Shown here one piece after another: positions 1-6,100 of a stretch of 7,318 nucleotides of DNA. The position numbers were made by a program, and so were the translations under genes. The notes under the pieces are model-generated. The model was not told the origin of the DNA. It saw only the letters and a list, made by a program, of their open reading frames with translations, and did not search any database. Source of the stretch: RGIG8775 sp045612185 (GTDB lineage: Bacteria > Bacillota > Clostridia > Oscillospirales > CAG-272); NCBI GenBank assembly GCA_045612185.1, contig JAZKYO010000061.1:1-7318 (forward strand). The letters are read 5' to 3'. Position 1 is the first letter of the stretch; each line of letters opens with the position of its first letter.

Positions 1-200
1 TGATGAATCGGTGGAGATATCAGCTTGAAGAAAACGGAGTTTATTTCAAAAGCAGCCGTAGCAACGGTCAACGTTTTGTTGAGTTGAGATTTATACCGCC
101 TTCCGCGCCTCCAAGTGACGGAAGTGCCGTAAATGACGGAAATTCTACGGTAGCAGAAATATGCGTTCCTTCCGTCCCTTGCGTTCCTGATGAAAGTTAA
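1..200 (+). CDS. C-terminal end of an unidentified protein (partial)
   Basis: The reading frame is open from the left edge and ends at TAA 198-200. An ATG lies at 3-5, but no upstream bases are available to show a ribosome binding site, so this is more likely the tail of a longer gene than a 65-residue gene. The first half (WRYQLEENGVYFK, then a strand-like RFVELRF) looks like folded protein. The last 30 residues are low in complexity and rich in Pro, Ser, Val and Asp, coded by short repeats with an 18-base period. Its position just before the mobilization genes would suit a replication or primase protein of the element, but I see no diagnostic motif and do not assign a function. Confidence 0.5.
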   Translation, partial: MNRWRYQLEENGVYFKSSRSNGQRFVELRFIPPSAPPSDGSAVNDGNSTVAEICVPSVPCVPDES

Positions 201-292
201 TTTCACGGCTATTGCCGTGGCAAGCAGAGCGCGTGGCTTTCCGCCAATCGCACAATAATGCGGGAGTACCCGCAACCCCTATCAAATTACAA
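201..292. other. oriT: Candidate origin of transfer (oriT) region
   Basis: This non-coding gap lies directly before the mobC-like and relaxase genes, the usual place for an oriT in MOBP-type elements. It contains two perfect 6-bp inverted repeats, each with a 4-base loop: CACGGC/GCCGTG at 204-219 and TGCGGG/CCCGCA at 259-274. Between them is a GC-rich segment (GCAAGCAGAGCGCGTGGC, 220-237). Paired short hairpins next to a nic site are typical of oriT regions, where the accessory protein binds the repeats and the relaxase cuts nearby. I cannot place the nic site. One hairpin could instead regulate or attenuate the operon. Confidence 0.5.
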
Positions 293-308
293 TAAAGGAG
301 AAACAAAA

Positions 309-638
309 ATGAGAACACGAAACCAATCAATTCCCTTTCGGGTAACAGAAAAGGAATTAAAAGAAATCGACCGCAAGGCGGCGAAAGCAAGGCTCAGCCG
401 AACCGAATATTTAATAGCCTGTGCTCTTGGAAAAGAGATAACATTGGTTGAGGATTTGAAGCCGTTGCTTGCCGAGATGCGGCGCATTGGTAACAATCTA
501 AATCAGCTGACTAAGCTCGCCAATATGGGAAAGCTTTGGGAGATAAATCTCACCGAAACAAAAGAGGTTTTGGACAACATCTACGAGGTAATTCACGAGT
601 TAGCGCGAGGAGGTGATAAGCACTGGCAGTCATCATAA
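309..638 (+). CDS. mobC: MobC/NikA-like relaxosome accessory protein
   Basis: A 109-residue DNA-binding protein that in this family binds oriT and helps the relaxase load and nick. The N-terminal part (about 5-45: RNQSIPFRVTEKELKEI, then SRTEYLIACALG) has the strand-helix-helix layout of a ribbon-helix-helix domain. The centre carries RRIGNNLNQLTKLANMG (about 64-80), the recognisable signature of bacterial mobilisation proteins. The start at ATG 309 is chosen because AAAGGAG (294-300) lies 8 bases upstream; an earlier in-frame ATG at 258 would run through the oriT hairpin and lacks a good binding site. Its last 16 bases overlap the start proposed for the relaxase gene, which suggests translational coupling. 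Confidence 0.88.
   Translation: MRTRNQSIPFRVTEKELKEIDRKAAKARLSRTEYLIACALGKEITLVEDLKPLLAEMRRIGNNLNQLTKLANMGKLWEINLTETKEVLDNIYEVIHELARGGDKHWQSS
607..616 (+). promoter_or_regulatory. Near-perfect Shine-Dalgarno that decides the relaxase start
   Basis: GAGGAGGTGA matches the anti-Shine-Dalgarno over its whole length and lies inside the end of the mobC-like gene. No ATG, GTG or TTG in the relaxase frame lies between the in-frame stop at 617-619 and ATG 680. CTG at 623 sits 9 bases after the AGGAGG core (608-613). A GTG at 613-615 is in another frame. The site therefore supports initiation at CTG. Confidence 0.65.
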
Positions 639-1957
639 AAATCAAATACAAGGACAGAAAAGACCATCTTCCCTCGGTTATGAAATCGGTTATTGACTAC
701 TGTTTGCAACCGCACAAAACCGAGACGGAGGAAAACCTTTTCGCCACCTCGGGTCAGCATTGCACCCCCGATTTTGCCTACCGAGAGTTTATGGCAAACA
801 AGGCTGTGTGGCAAAAAACAGAGGGGCTTTGCTTCCGCCATTACGTTCAGTCCTTCCACCCAAGCGAGAAAATTTCGCCCGATGAAGCTAACAAAATCGG
901 GCTTGAGTTTGCACAAAAGGCGTGGGCGGGCTACGGCGTTTTGGTGTCAACCCACGTGGACCGAGAGCACATTCACAATCACTTTGTCATCGACACGGTG
1001 AACGTGGAAAGCGGCCGCAAGCTCCACGAAAACCGCAATAATATTGAATGCTTGCGGGCAATAAACGACGAGGTTTGCGAAGCGCACGGGCTGTCAATTC
1101 TGCCCCGCTACAAGCCCAAAACCAAGTCGGTTTCCTCTCGCGAATACCGCGCCGGTATCAAGCGAGACAGTTGGAAATTCCGTCTCCGCGCGGCAATAAA
1201 CACCGCAATGGAAGTCAGCCAAACAAAGGCGGAATTTATTGCGGTTATGGAGTCTCTCGGCTACGGTGTTCGGTGGCAGGACAACCGAAAAAATATTACT
1301 TACACTTGCCTGAACGAGCCGACATACAAAAACGGAGCTTACCGGAAATGCAATGACGACAAGCTCGCGGACGAAAAATATCTAAAGGAGAATATGGAAA
1401 ATGAATTCAGAATACGACAAGAAATTCTCGCTGGACGAGATAACCGAAATGAACCGACCGATAGTCAAAACGGTGCGGATTCCCGAGGACGAATGGGAAG
1501 AAATAATCTACACCCTGGAGCAGATGCAGACTTTGACCGACGGAATATGTCGGGAGAAGAAAGCAATGGAATTGGCGGCGAAGGAGCTCAGGGAAACGGC
1601 GAAAAGTTCGCTTTCGAGGCTGACAGAAACCTACGACAGACTGGTTGGGAAAGCAAGCGAGAAGGCGGCTTCAAGAATAGAACGGCAAAGGATTATGGAC
1701 GACCTTTTATGGGGTCTTCGGTTGGCGCTCATGGCAATACCCATGGTTCTGGTCTTGGGCTTGGCGGCTTATATGGGTTGGTTCCGCTGATTGACAATGA
1801 CGGGAACAAGACACCCGAGGAAATTGAAGCCGAGGAACGCGCGCGGATTGCCGCCTCCAATGCGGGCGCAATTATCGGCGCGGGAATACTTATTGCCGAG
1901 GCGTTGACTGACCAATCCGCCCCCGACGAAGACGACGGATTCACAATGAAAATGTAA
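623..1957 (+). CDS. mobA: MOBP-type relaxase, probable CTG start
   Basis: A relaxase/mobilization nuclease that would nick one oriT strand, stay covalently attached and lead it to the recipient. With the CTG start it is 444 residues. VIDYC gives the likely catalytic tyrosine at residue 26, and THVDREHIHNHFVID holds the metal-binding histidines (about H111, H116, H118). This is the three-His arrangement of the Relaxase family. The nearest ATG (680) would place the tyrosine only 7 residues from the end, drop the first beta strand (AVIIKIKYK), and has no ribosome binding site. GAGGAGGTGA (607-616) is ideally placed for CTG 623. Residues about 260-390 are Gly/Asn/Arg/Asp-rich and look disordered; this is exactly where another gene is encoded in a different frame. 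The C-terminus has a short hydrophobic patch (AGAIIGAGILIAEAL) and an acidic tail. Confidence 0.9.
   Translation: MAVIIKIKYKDRKDHLPSVMKSVIDYCLQPHKTETEENLFATSGQHCTPDFAYREFMANKAVWQKTEGLCFRHYVQSFHPSEKISPDEANKIGLEFAQKAWAGYGVLVSTHVDREHIHNHFVIDTVNVESGRKLHENRNNIECLRAINDEVCEAHGLSILPRYKPKTKSVSSREYRAGIKRDSWKFRLRAAINTAMEVSQTKAEFIAVMESLGYGVRWQDNRKNITYTCLNEPTYKNGAYRKCNDDKLADEKYLKENMENEFRIRQEILAGRDNRNEPTDSQNGADSRGRMGRNNLHPGADADFDRRNMSGEESNGIGGEGAQGNGEKFAFEADRNLRQTGWESKREGGFKNRTAKDYGRPFMGSSVGAHGNTHGSGLGLGGLYGLVPLIDNDGNKTPEEIEAEERARIAASNAGAIIGAGILIAEALTDQSAPDEDDGFTMKM
1401..1790 (+). CDS. MobB-like membrane-anchored coiled-coil protein nested in the relaxase gene
   Basis: A 129-residue protein encoded wholly inside the relaxase gene in a different frame. 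AAAGGAG at 1384-1390 lies 10 bases before ATG 1401. Residues about 30-98 are charged and helix-forming (DEWEEIIYTLEQMQ, then a long Glu/Lys/Arg/Ala stretch), consistent with a coiled coil. Residues about 106-127 (RLALMAIPMVLVLGLAAYMG) form one clear transmembrane segment at the very C-terminus, so the bulk would face the cytoplasm. In this span the relaxase frame looks disordered while this frame looks like an ordinary protein, which argues it is real. RSF1010/R1162 MobB is a known parallel: nested in mobA in another frame, with a membrane segment, helping transfer. ColE1 mbeB/mbeD are also nested. I infer a similar role here by architecture, not by sequence match. Confidence 0.72.
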   Translation: MNSEYDKKFSLDEITEMNRPIVKTVRIPEDEWEEIIYTLEQMQTLTDGICREKKAMELAAKELRETAKSSLSRLTETYDRLVGKASEKAASRIERQRIMDDLLWGLRLALMAIPMVLVLGLAAYMGWFR

Positions 1958-1967
1958 AGGAGAATGA

Positions 1968-2261
1968 ATGAGAGAAAACAAAAACATATTTAAGAATTAC
2001 CCCGATGCCATGAGCCTCTCCGAGGTTGCCGAGTGCCTTGGCATCAGCAAAAAACTCGCCTCGCGCCTCATCAGAAGCGGAGAGATAAACGCCGTAAAAA
2101 TTGGGCGCGAATACCGAATCGCAAAATCGGTGCTAATTAAATACATTGCAAAGCCCCGCGAAAAAATTTGTGTTGAAAGTGTTACTTCGAACCCGAAGGG
2201 CTGGACTTCCGAAGAAAAGTGTGGTATGTTGTGTGGTAACGAAAGGAGACAAACGATATGA
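1968..2261 (+). CDS. xis: Excisionase-type winged-helix DNA-binding protein
   Basis: A 97-residue protein with a MerR/excisionase-like (HTH_17) domain at about 15-62: SLSEVAECLGISKKLASRLI is the helix-turn-helix, then RSGEINAVKIGREYRIAKSVLIKYI is the wing and closing helix. Such proteins bind attachment-site arms and turn the integrase towards excision. AAAGGAG (1956-1962) precedes ATG 1968 by 5 bases; it overlaps the relaxase stop codon, and the two genes are 10 bases apart. Its TGA overlaps the integrase ATG (ATGA, 2258-2261), so the two are probably translationally coupled. The last 30 or so residues, Cys- and charge-rich, lie outside the domain. A transcriptional regulator is the alternative, but the tight link to the integrase favours excisionase. 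Confidence 0.82.
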   Translation: MRENKNIFKNYPDAMSLSEVAECLGISKKLASRLIRSGEINAVKIGREYRIAKSVLIKYIAKPREKICVESVTSNPKGWTSEEKCGMLCGNERRQTI

Positions 2262-3463
2262 CAAAACACGAAAAAGGTATTTCGGGCAGCATTCAGGCAA
2301 AGAACGGAAAGCTCTACTTTGTGGCAAGCTTCAAAGACCCGATAACACAAAAACGCAAAGTGAAATGGAAAACCCTCGGGCTACCCGAGGGTACGCCCAA
2401 GGCGGTGGTGGACAAGGCAAAGCGTGACGCTCAGGCAAAGTTTGAAGACGAGTACAAGCGTTACCTTGACGGCTACGACGACCCGCGAAAATATCCACTC
2501 GTTGACTTTCTCAACGAGTGGCTTGACACCGCCCACGTTCACAAAATCCAACAGTCGACCTACAACAGCTACAAGGGGCTGATAAAGAAAATTGAAAGGT
2601 TCTTCGGCAAAAAAGTCACTCTTGCCGATTGCCGACCAAAGGTGATTCACAAATTTTACGACAGCCTCAGAGCAGAGGGCGACCGAGAGCAGACAATACT
2701 CCATTATCACAATTTGCTCCACAAAGCCTTTGAATACGCAATCAAGCAAGAGATAGTCGACACCAACCCCATGAACCGAGTTGAACGCCCACAGCCCAAG
2801 CATTTTGTGGGCACTTCATACTCGGTGGACGAGGTGCGGACGCTGATTGCCCTTGCCGAGGACGACGAGCTCTACATTCCCATAGTCTTCGCGGTCTATT
2901 GCGGAATGAGACGGAGCGAGGCTCTCGGCGTGTCGTGGAAAAACGTGGACTTTGAAAAGGATATTATTCACGTCTGCCAAAAGGTGATTGAGGTCAGCGA
3001 GGACGGCAAAACCAAGCGAATTATAAGCGGTGAGATGAAAACCGAGTCGTCGCGCCGTAGCTTCTATATGGTGCCCGAGCTCAAAGAAATATTGCTCAAG
3101 CACAAGGCAAAACAGGAGCGATACCGAAAGCAGTTCGGTCGCTCCTATTCAAAAGAATATCTTGATATGGTCTGCGTCAATCCCCTGGGGGAGCTGACAA
3201 AGCCAAGCTACGTGACCTCGCACTTTCCCGAGCTTCTCAAAAAGTACGGTCTGCGTGACATTCGATTCCACGACCTGCGACATACCTGCGCCTCGCTTCT
3301 GCTGTCAATGGACGTAAATATGAAAGTCATTCAGAAATATCTCGGTCACAGCAATATGAGCACCACCGCCGACATATATTCACACCTTGACGTAAAAGCC
3401 ACGGGCGAGGCGGGAATGAAGCTCGGCAAGCTCCTTGCTGATGGAGAGAGCGAGGTGAGCTGA
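2258..3463 (+). CDS. int: Tyrosine site-specific integrase
   Basis: A full-length 401-residue tyrosine recombinase that would integrate and excise the element between attP and a chromosomal site. Residues 1-70 form an arm-type DNA-binding region (GSIQAKNGKLYFVASF, then KVKWKTLGLPEGTPKAV); 78-165 are a SAM-like core-binding domain; about 190-395 are catalytic. The active-site set is complete: R218 (YCGMRRSEALG), K261 (GEMKTESSRR), H338 and R341 (FHDLRHTCA), H364 (YLGHSNM) and nucleophile Y374 (ADIYSH). Layout and length match Tn916-like and Gram-positive phage integrases. AAAGGAG (2242-2248) lies 9 bases before the ATG. There is no frameshift or missing catalytic residue, so it should be active. 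The chromosomal target cannot be read from the protein; the split tRNA-Ser downstream is a candidate. Confidence 0.96.
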   Translation: MTKHEKGISGSIQAKNGKLYFVASFKDPITQKRKVKWKTLGLPEGTPKAVVDKAKRDAQAKFEDEYKRYLDGYDDPRKYPLVDFLNEWLDTAHVHKIQQSTYNSYKGLIKKIERFFGKKVTLADCRPKVIHKFYDSLRAEGDREQTILHYHNLLHKAFEYAIKQEIVDTNPMNRVERPQPKHFVGTSYSVDEVRTLIALAEDDELYIPIVFAVYCGMRRSEALGVSWKNVDFEKDIIHVCQKVIEVSEDGKTKRIISGEMKTESSRRSFYMVPELKEILLKHKAKQERYRKQFGRSYSKEYLDMVCVNPLGELTKPSYVTSHFPELLKKYGLRDIRFHDLRHTCASLLLSMDVNMKVIQKYLGHSNMSTTADIYSHLDVKATGEAGMKLGKLLADGESEVS

Positions 3464-3464
3464 T

Positions 3465-4052
3465 ATGATGACGCACGAGGGTGAAATATCCTTGGAGCAG
3501 CTCTACAAGATGCTTCATATCAGCAAACGGAAAGCGGCGTGGATGCTGCAGAACGGAATCATTCCGTGCCGTATCCGTCCCACTAAGACACACCGATATG
3601 CCATACGGCTTGAGGATGTGGAAGCGTATCTGCAGAAGAAACGAGCTGAGAGGCGCAAGGAGATTCCCGTTGGGATCTTCAATGCCAAGCCGACGAAGCA
3701 AACTGTGGTACTGCATAACCATTATCCGATAGATACCGTGAGGGTTGCAGACTGCTATATCAAGGTGGCTGACGAATGCCGAGATGCATTCAGAGACCAT
3801 GTGGAGAAGCGGCTACGATACTTTCCCGACTCGTTCACTGCGGATAAAGCGGCTGACATTATGGGGTACGCCAAAAGCACGGTACTCGCATATATTCAGC
3901 AGAAGCGGATATTCGCAGTTCAGATCAGCGGAAAATATATCGTACCCAAGAGTGCTATTGTGGATTTTCTCGTCGATGACTTCGCCTTCGAGATTATCCA
4001 TAAGTCGACGTGGCACATGAATACGATCCTGCTGTTTGTAGAGAAGGAGTAA
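3465..4052 (+). CDS. Protein with two excisionase-like helix-turn-helix domains
   Basis: A 195-residue protein that starts one base after the integrase stop; GAGGTGA (3452-3458) serves as ribosome binding site. Two separate excisionase-type domains can be seen: about 8-58 (SLEQLYKMLHISKRKAAWML, then HRYAIRLEDVEAYLQKK) and about 123-171 (SFTADKAADIMGYAKSTVLA, then VQISGKYIVPKSAIVDFL). A roughly 65-residue linker containing a basic stretch (KKRAERRKE) joins them. Its place between the integrase and the terminator suggests a recombination directionality or attachment-site-bridging protein; autoregulation of the module is also possible. I know of HTH proteins after clostridial integrases but do not recognise a named family. 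An ATG directly after the first is an equally possible start. Confidence 0.8.
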   Translation: MMTHEGEISLEQLYKMLHISKRKAAWMLQNGIIPCRIRPTKTHRYAIRLEDVEAYLQKKRAERRKEIPVGIFNAKPTKQTVVLHNHYPIDTVRVADCYIKVADECRDAFRDHVEKRLRYFPDSFTADKAADIMGYAKSTVLAYIQQKRIFAVQISGKYIVPKSAIVDFLVDDFAFEIIHKSTWHMNTILLFVEKE

Positions 4053-4055
4053 AGC

Positions 4056-4094
4056 AAAACACAGCCTCACCATCGCGGTGGGGCTGTGTTTTTT
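4056..4094 (+). terminator. Strong rho-independent terminator of the mob-int operon
   Basis: ACACAGCCTCACC (4059-4071 region) pairs with GGTGGGGCTGTGT (4077-4089) around a 5-base loop, with one G-T pair, and a run of six T follows directly. It begins 4 bases after the last stop codon of the operon and marks the end of the processing module. Confidence 0.93.
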
Positions 4095-4099
4095 GGAGA

Positions 4100-4219
4100 T
4101 TAATCACCGAATTTTTCTTTCATCCAACGCGAATTAAATTCCTCCAAAGCATTGTCATAATCGGCGTAGTACTTGGTAGGACCGTTACCGGTTACACAAT
4201 AAGAAACTTTATTATTTCT
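4100..4219 (-). pseudogene. Remnant of a minus-strand gene (C-terminal tail only)
   Basis: Read on the minus strand, the frame ending at the stop at 4102-4100 gives a tail that looks like real protein: KVSYCVTGNGPTKYYADYD, then NALEEFNSRWMKEKFGD. It has aromatic, charged and Gly residues in a natural balance and ends in a typical soluble C-terminus. There is no start codon with a ribosome binding site, and going further upstream the frame runs into the promoter and first codons of the TIR-like gene. This suggests the 3' end of a gene cut off by recombination or by insertion of the neighbouring cargo. I cannot name the parent protein. A chance open frame is possible; the upstream limit given is approximate. 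Confidence 0.4.
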
Positions 4220-4229
4220 GCATGCACAA

Positions 4230-4258
4230 TTGAAAAATTCACAAAAATATGGTATAAT
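4230..4258 (+). promoter_or_regulatory. SigmaA-type promoter of the TIR-like gene
   Basis: TTGAAA at 4230-4235 and a perfect TATAAT at 4253-4258 are 17 bases apart. Transcription would begin near 4265, giving a leader of about 18 bases that carries GGAGGTG (4272-4278) before ATG 4283. The gene can therefore be expressed independently of the terminated mobilization operon. Confidence 0.85.
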
Positions 4259-4282
4259 TATAAAAACGGATGGAGGTGTGGT

Positions 4283-5860
4283 ATGCGCAAATTTAAAATA
4301 TTCTATTCGTGGCAATCGGACTTGCCTGGAAATAAAACAAGAAACTTTATAAGAGATTGCATTGATGAAGCTATCGACCTTGCCGAAGAGTCCGAAGCTA
4401 TTGAAGCCGAAAGAGACGAGGCAACTAAAGATACAACCGGTTCCCCCAATATTGTGACAACCTTGTTCTCTAAAATCGATGATTGTGATCTCTTTATCGC
4501 AGATGTGAGTCTTTGCTTCACAAGCGATATAAAAGCAGACAAAAAGAGCCCCAACCCTAACGTACTCTTGGAACTCGGCTATGCTGTAAACGTTCTCGGC
4601 TGGGAGCGTGTAATTTGTCTATGCAATACCGATTTCGGTGATGCATATCCTTTTGATATTGCTCATAACAGAATTACAGGCTATTCCTTAGAAGGCAAAA
4701 AAGAAAAAGAGGTTCGTAATTACATTAGAAAAATCATTTTTTCAAATATTAGGGATTTAAGGAATGCCAAGCCCCGTTCAAAAGCAGGTGAGGCAACGCA
4801 CATTCTTGGAACCTATGATTATGAAGATCACTTGGTAAAAGAAAACCTCATTCCTATTAATATTTCGCAACGTGAAGGGTATCTCCTACACAATATGGAA
4901 TTATTGGAAGAGGCAAAAAAATTATTTGCCGAAATACAAGAATTGACTACAAAAATTGAGAAGAATCCTACAACTCAAACCACCGATACTTTAATAGTAC
5001 CATCGGATGCTAAAAAATCCGACTCTAAAGAAAAAGAACTTGAAACTGTTGCAAAAATGTTTATGGACATCGAAACTCCCGCAGCATGGAAAGATGTTCA
5101 AGAGGACACAAAACTCCTAAAAGAATATCTCAATGTAGTTGTACCTGAAGATTTCTTCTTTCTGGGAGGGCTTAAATACGTTACACCCAGAATTAATATT
5201 CTCAATTCTTCTCCGTCCTTAAAAGGGTCAGACGCAGAAAAAGAAAAATACGAAAAATTGCATCAGCTCTCATACTGTTTGGATCGTCTGGAAATGCGCA
5301 CAAATTATCTAAAAACCTATGATGGTATGCTATTTGTTCCCGTTGCTATCCAAAATATTTCCAAACTACAAGATGAAAACATAAGCGTAGTTTTAAAGGT
5401 TGAGACCGGAGAAATAGTTGAACCTAACGAGAACTTAGTCTGGAGTGAGTACGAAGGGAGCCAAGGAATCATGTGCAGAGATGATGATGACGACAATGAT
5501 GTCGGAATTATTTGTGAGCTGTTTTGCTTAGACGAAGATGGCAGCATTACTGTTGAAACAGCACCGTACAATCCCACGCAGCATACAACAAGAATACCTA
5601 TACCGACTGCTAATGGATTGAGATATCCTGCAAAATCTGAAAAAGATTATGCGCTTGAATTAAGGGAATTCATTGCAACCGCAAACGGACGTGATTATTA
5701 TGAATTTGATGTAAGCAATCTTCGTCCAAATGAGTGTAAGTGGCTGTGCTGCGGATTACTTATTAAGCCCGTAGAGAACGCGATCAAAATCACATATCAG
5801 ATACGCTCGGCACATTCCACAGGAAACTTAAGCGGAACGCTTGAATATATTGCGGAATGA
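4283..5860 (+). CDS. TIR-like domain protein, probable defence effector
   Basis: A 525-residue protein; ATG 4283 is chosen because of GGAGGTG just upstream and the promoter at 4230-4258 (the frame opens at 4010 but overlaps another gene and the terminator). Residues about 3-155 resemble a TIR-like fold: KIFYSWQSDLPGN first strand and loop, KIDDCDLFIADVS (64-76), and NPNVLLELGYAVNV (91-104), where E97 sits where TIR NADases have their catalytic glutamate, followed by the strand RVICLCN. Residues about 200-262 are helical and charged, likely coiled coil, with a Thr/Ser/Lys-rich linker. The C-terminal part (about 345-525) alternates short hydrophobic strands (LFVPVAIQNISK, ITYQIRSA), suggesting a beta-sandwich sensor. 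TIR-like proteins commonly serve in abortive infection by destroying NAD+ or binding nucleotide signals; that role is inference. No partner gene is adjacent. An acidic Asp run (about 400-406) is notable. Confidence 0.78.
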   Translation: MRKFKIFYSWQSDLPGNKTRNFIRDCIDEAIDLAEESEAIEAERDEATKDTTGSPNIVTTLFSKIDDCDLFIADVSLCFTSDIKADKKSPNPNVLLELGYAVNVLGWERVICLCNTDFGDAYPFDIAHNRITGYSLEGKKEKEVRNYIRKIIFSNIRDLRNAKPRSKAGEATHILGTYDYEDHLVKENLIPINISQREGYLLHNMELLEEAKKLFAEIQELTTKIEKNPTTQTTDTLIVPSDAKKSDSKEKELETVAKMFMDIETPAAWKDVQEDTKLLKEYLNVVVPEDFFFLGGLKYVTPRINILNSSPSLKGSDAEKEKYEKLHQLSYCLDRLEMRTNYLKTYDGMLFVPVAIQNISKLQDENISVVLKVETGEIVEPNENLVWSEYEGSQGIMCRDDDDDNDVGIICELFCLDEDGSITVETAPYNPTQHTTRIPIPTANGLRYPAKSEKDYALELREFIATANGRDYYEFDVSNLRPNECKWLCCGLLIKPVENAIKITYQIRSAHSTGNLSGTLEYIAE

Positions 5861-6053
5861 ATAGTATAATGTAATTTAATGAATGACAACCTTTTAATGA
5901 TAGGAAAGCACTACACCTTGACTGGGAACAGCGCTTCTTTGCATTTTAAGGTATCTATGCACTGCATATATATCGAAAAAAGCTATAGATTAACACAGCC
6001 TCTACTCCCGAACTACACAAACGAAGACGTTTTCTAAAAATCTGTCAAAAATC
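5861..6053. other. AT-rich non-coding stretch after the TIR-like gene
   Basis: I see no convincing gene here. A 52-codon frame (ATG 5879 to TAA 6035-6037, + strand) exists but has no ribosome binding site, uses codons unlike the neighbouring genes and has no recognisable motif. No strong terminator directly follows the TIR-like gene; transcripts probably run on to the hairpin at 6054-6096. Confidence 0.5.
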
Positions 6054-6100
6054 AAAGTCCCGAAAAGCCTTATGTAGCAAGGATTTTCGGGACTTTTTTA
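6054..6100. terminator. Long hairpin, probably a bidirectional terminator
   Basis: AAAGTCCCGAAAA (6054-6066) pairs perfectly with TTTTCGGGACTTT (6084-6096). Inside, CCTT (6068-6071) pairs with AAGG (6079-6082) around a 7-base loop, after one G-A mismatch. The T run at 6094-6099 makes it a terminator on the + strand for the TIR-like gene. The complementary strand also ends in T-rich sequence, so it could stop transcripts coming from the tRNA side too. Confidence 0.8.

Noticed and set aside
693..1356. Two + strand frames of about 100 codons in the first half of the relaxase gene
   Set aside because: No ribosome binding site and unnatural composition; they overlap the conserved relaxase domain, unlike the nested frame at 1401-1790.
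2381..2803. 140-codon minus-strand ORF in the integrase gene
   Set aside because: A shadow of the integrase frame, whose domains and catalytic residues are unmistakable.
4010..4282. N-terminal extension of the TIR-like protein from an ATG at 4010
   Set aside because: It overlaps the end of the helix-turn-helix gene, crosses a strong terminator and the gene's own promoter, and lacks a ribosome binding site. ATG 4283 has all the right signals.
5879..6037. 52-codon + strand ORF
   Set aside because: No ribosome binding site, no motif, and codon use unlike the neighbours; weak alternative only.
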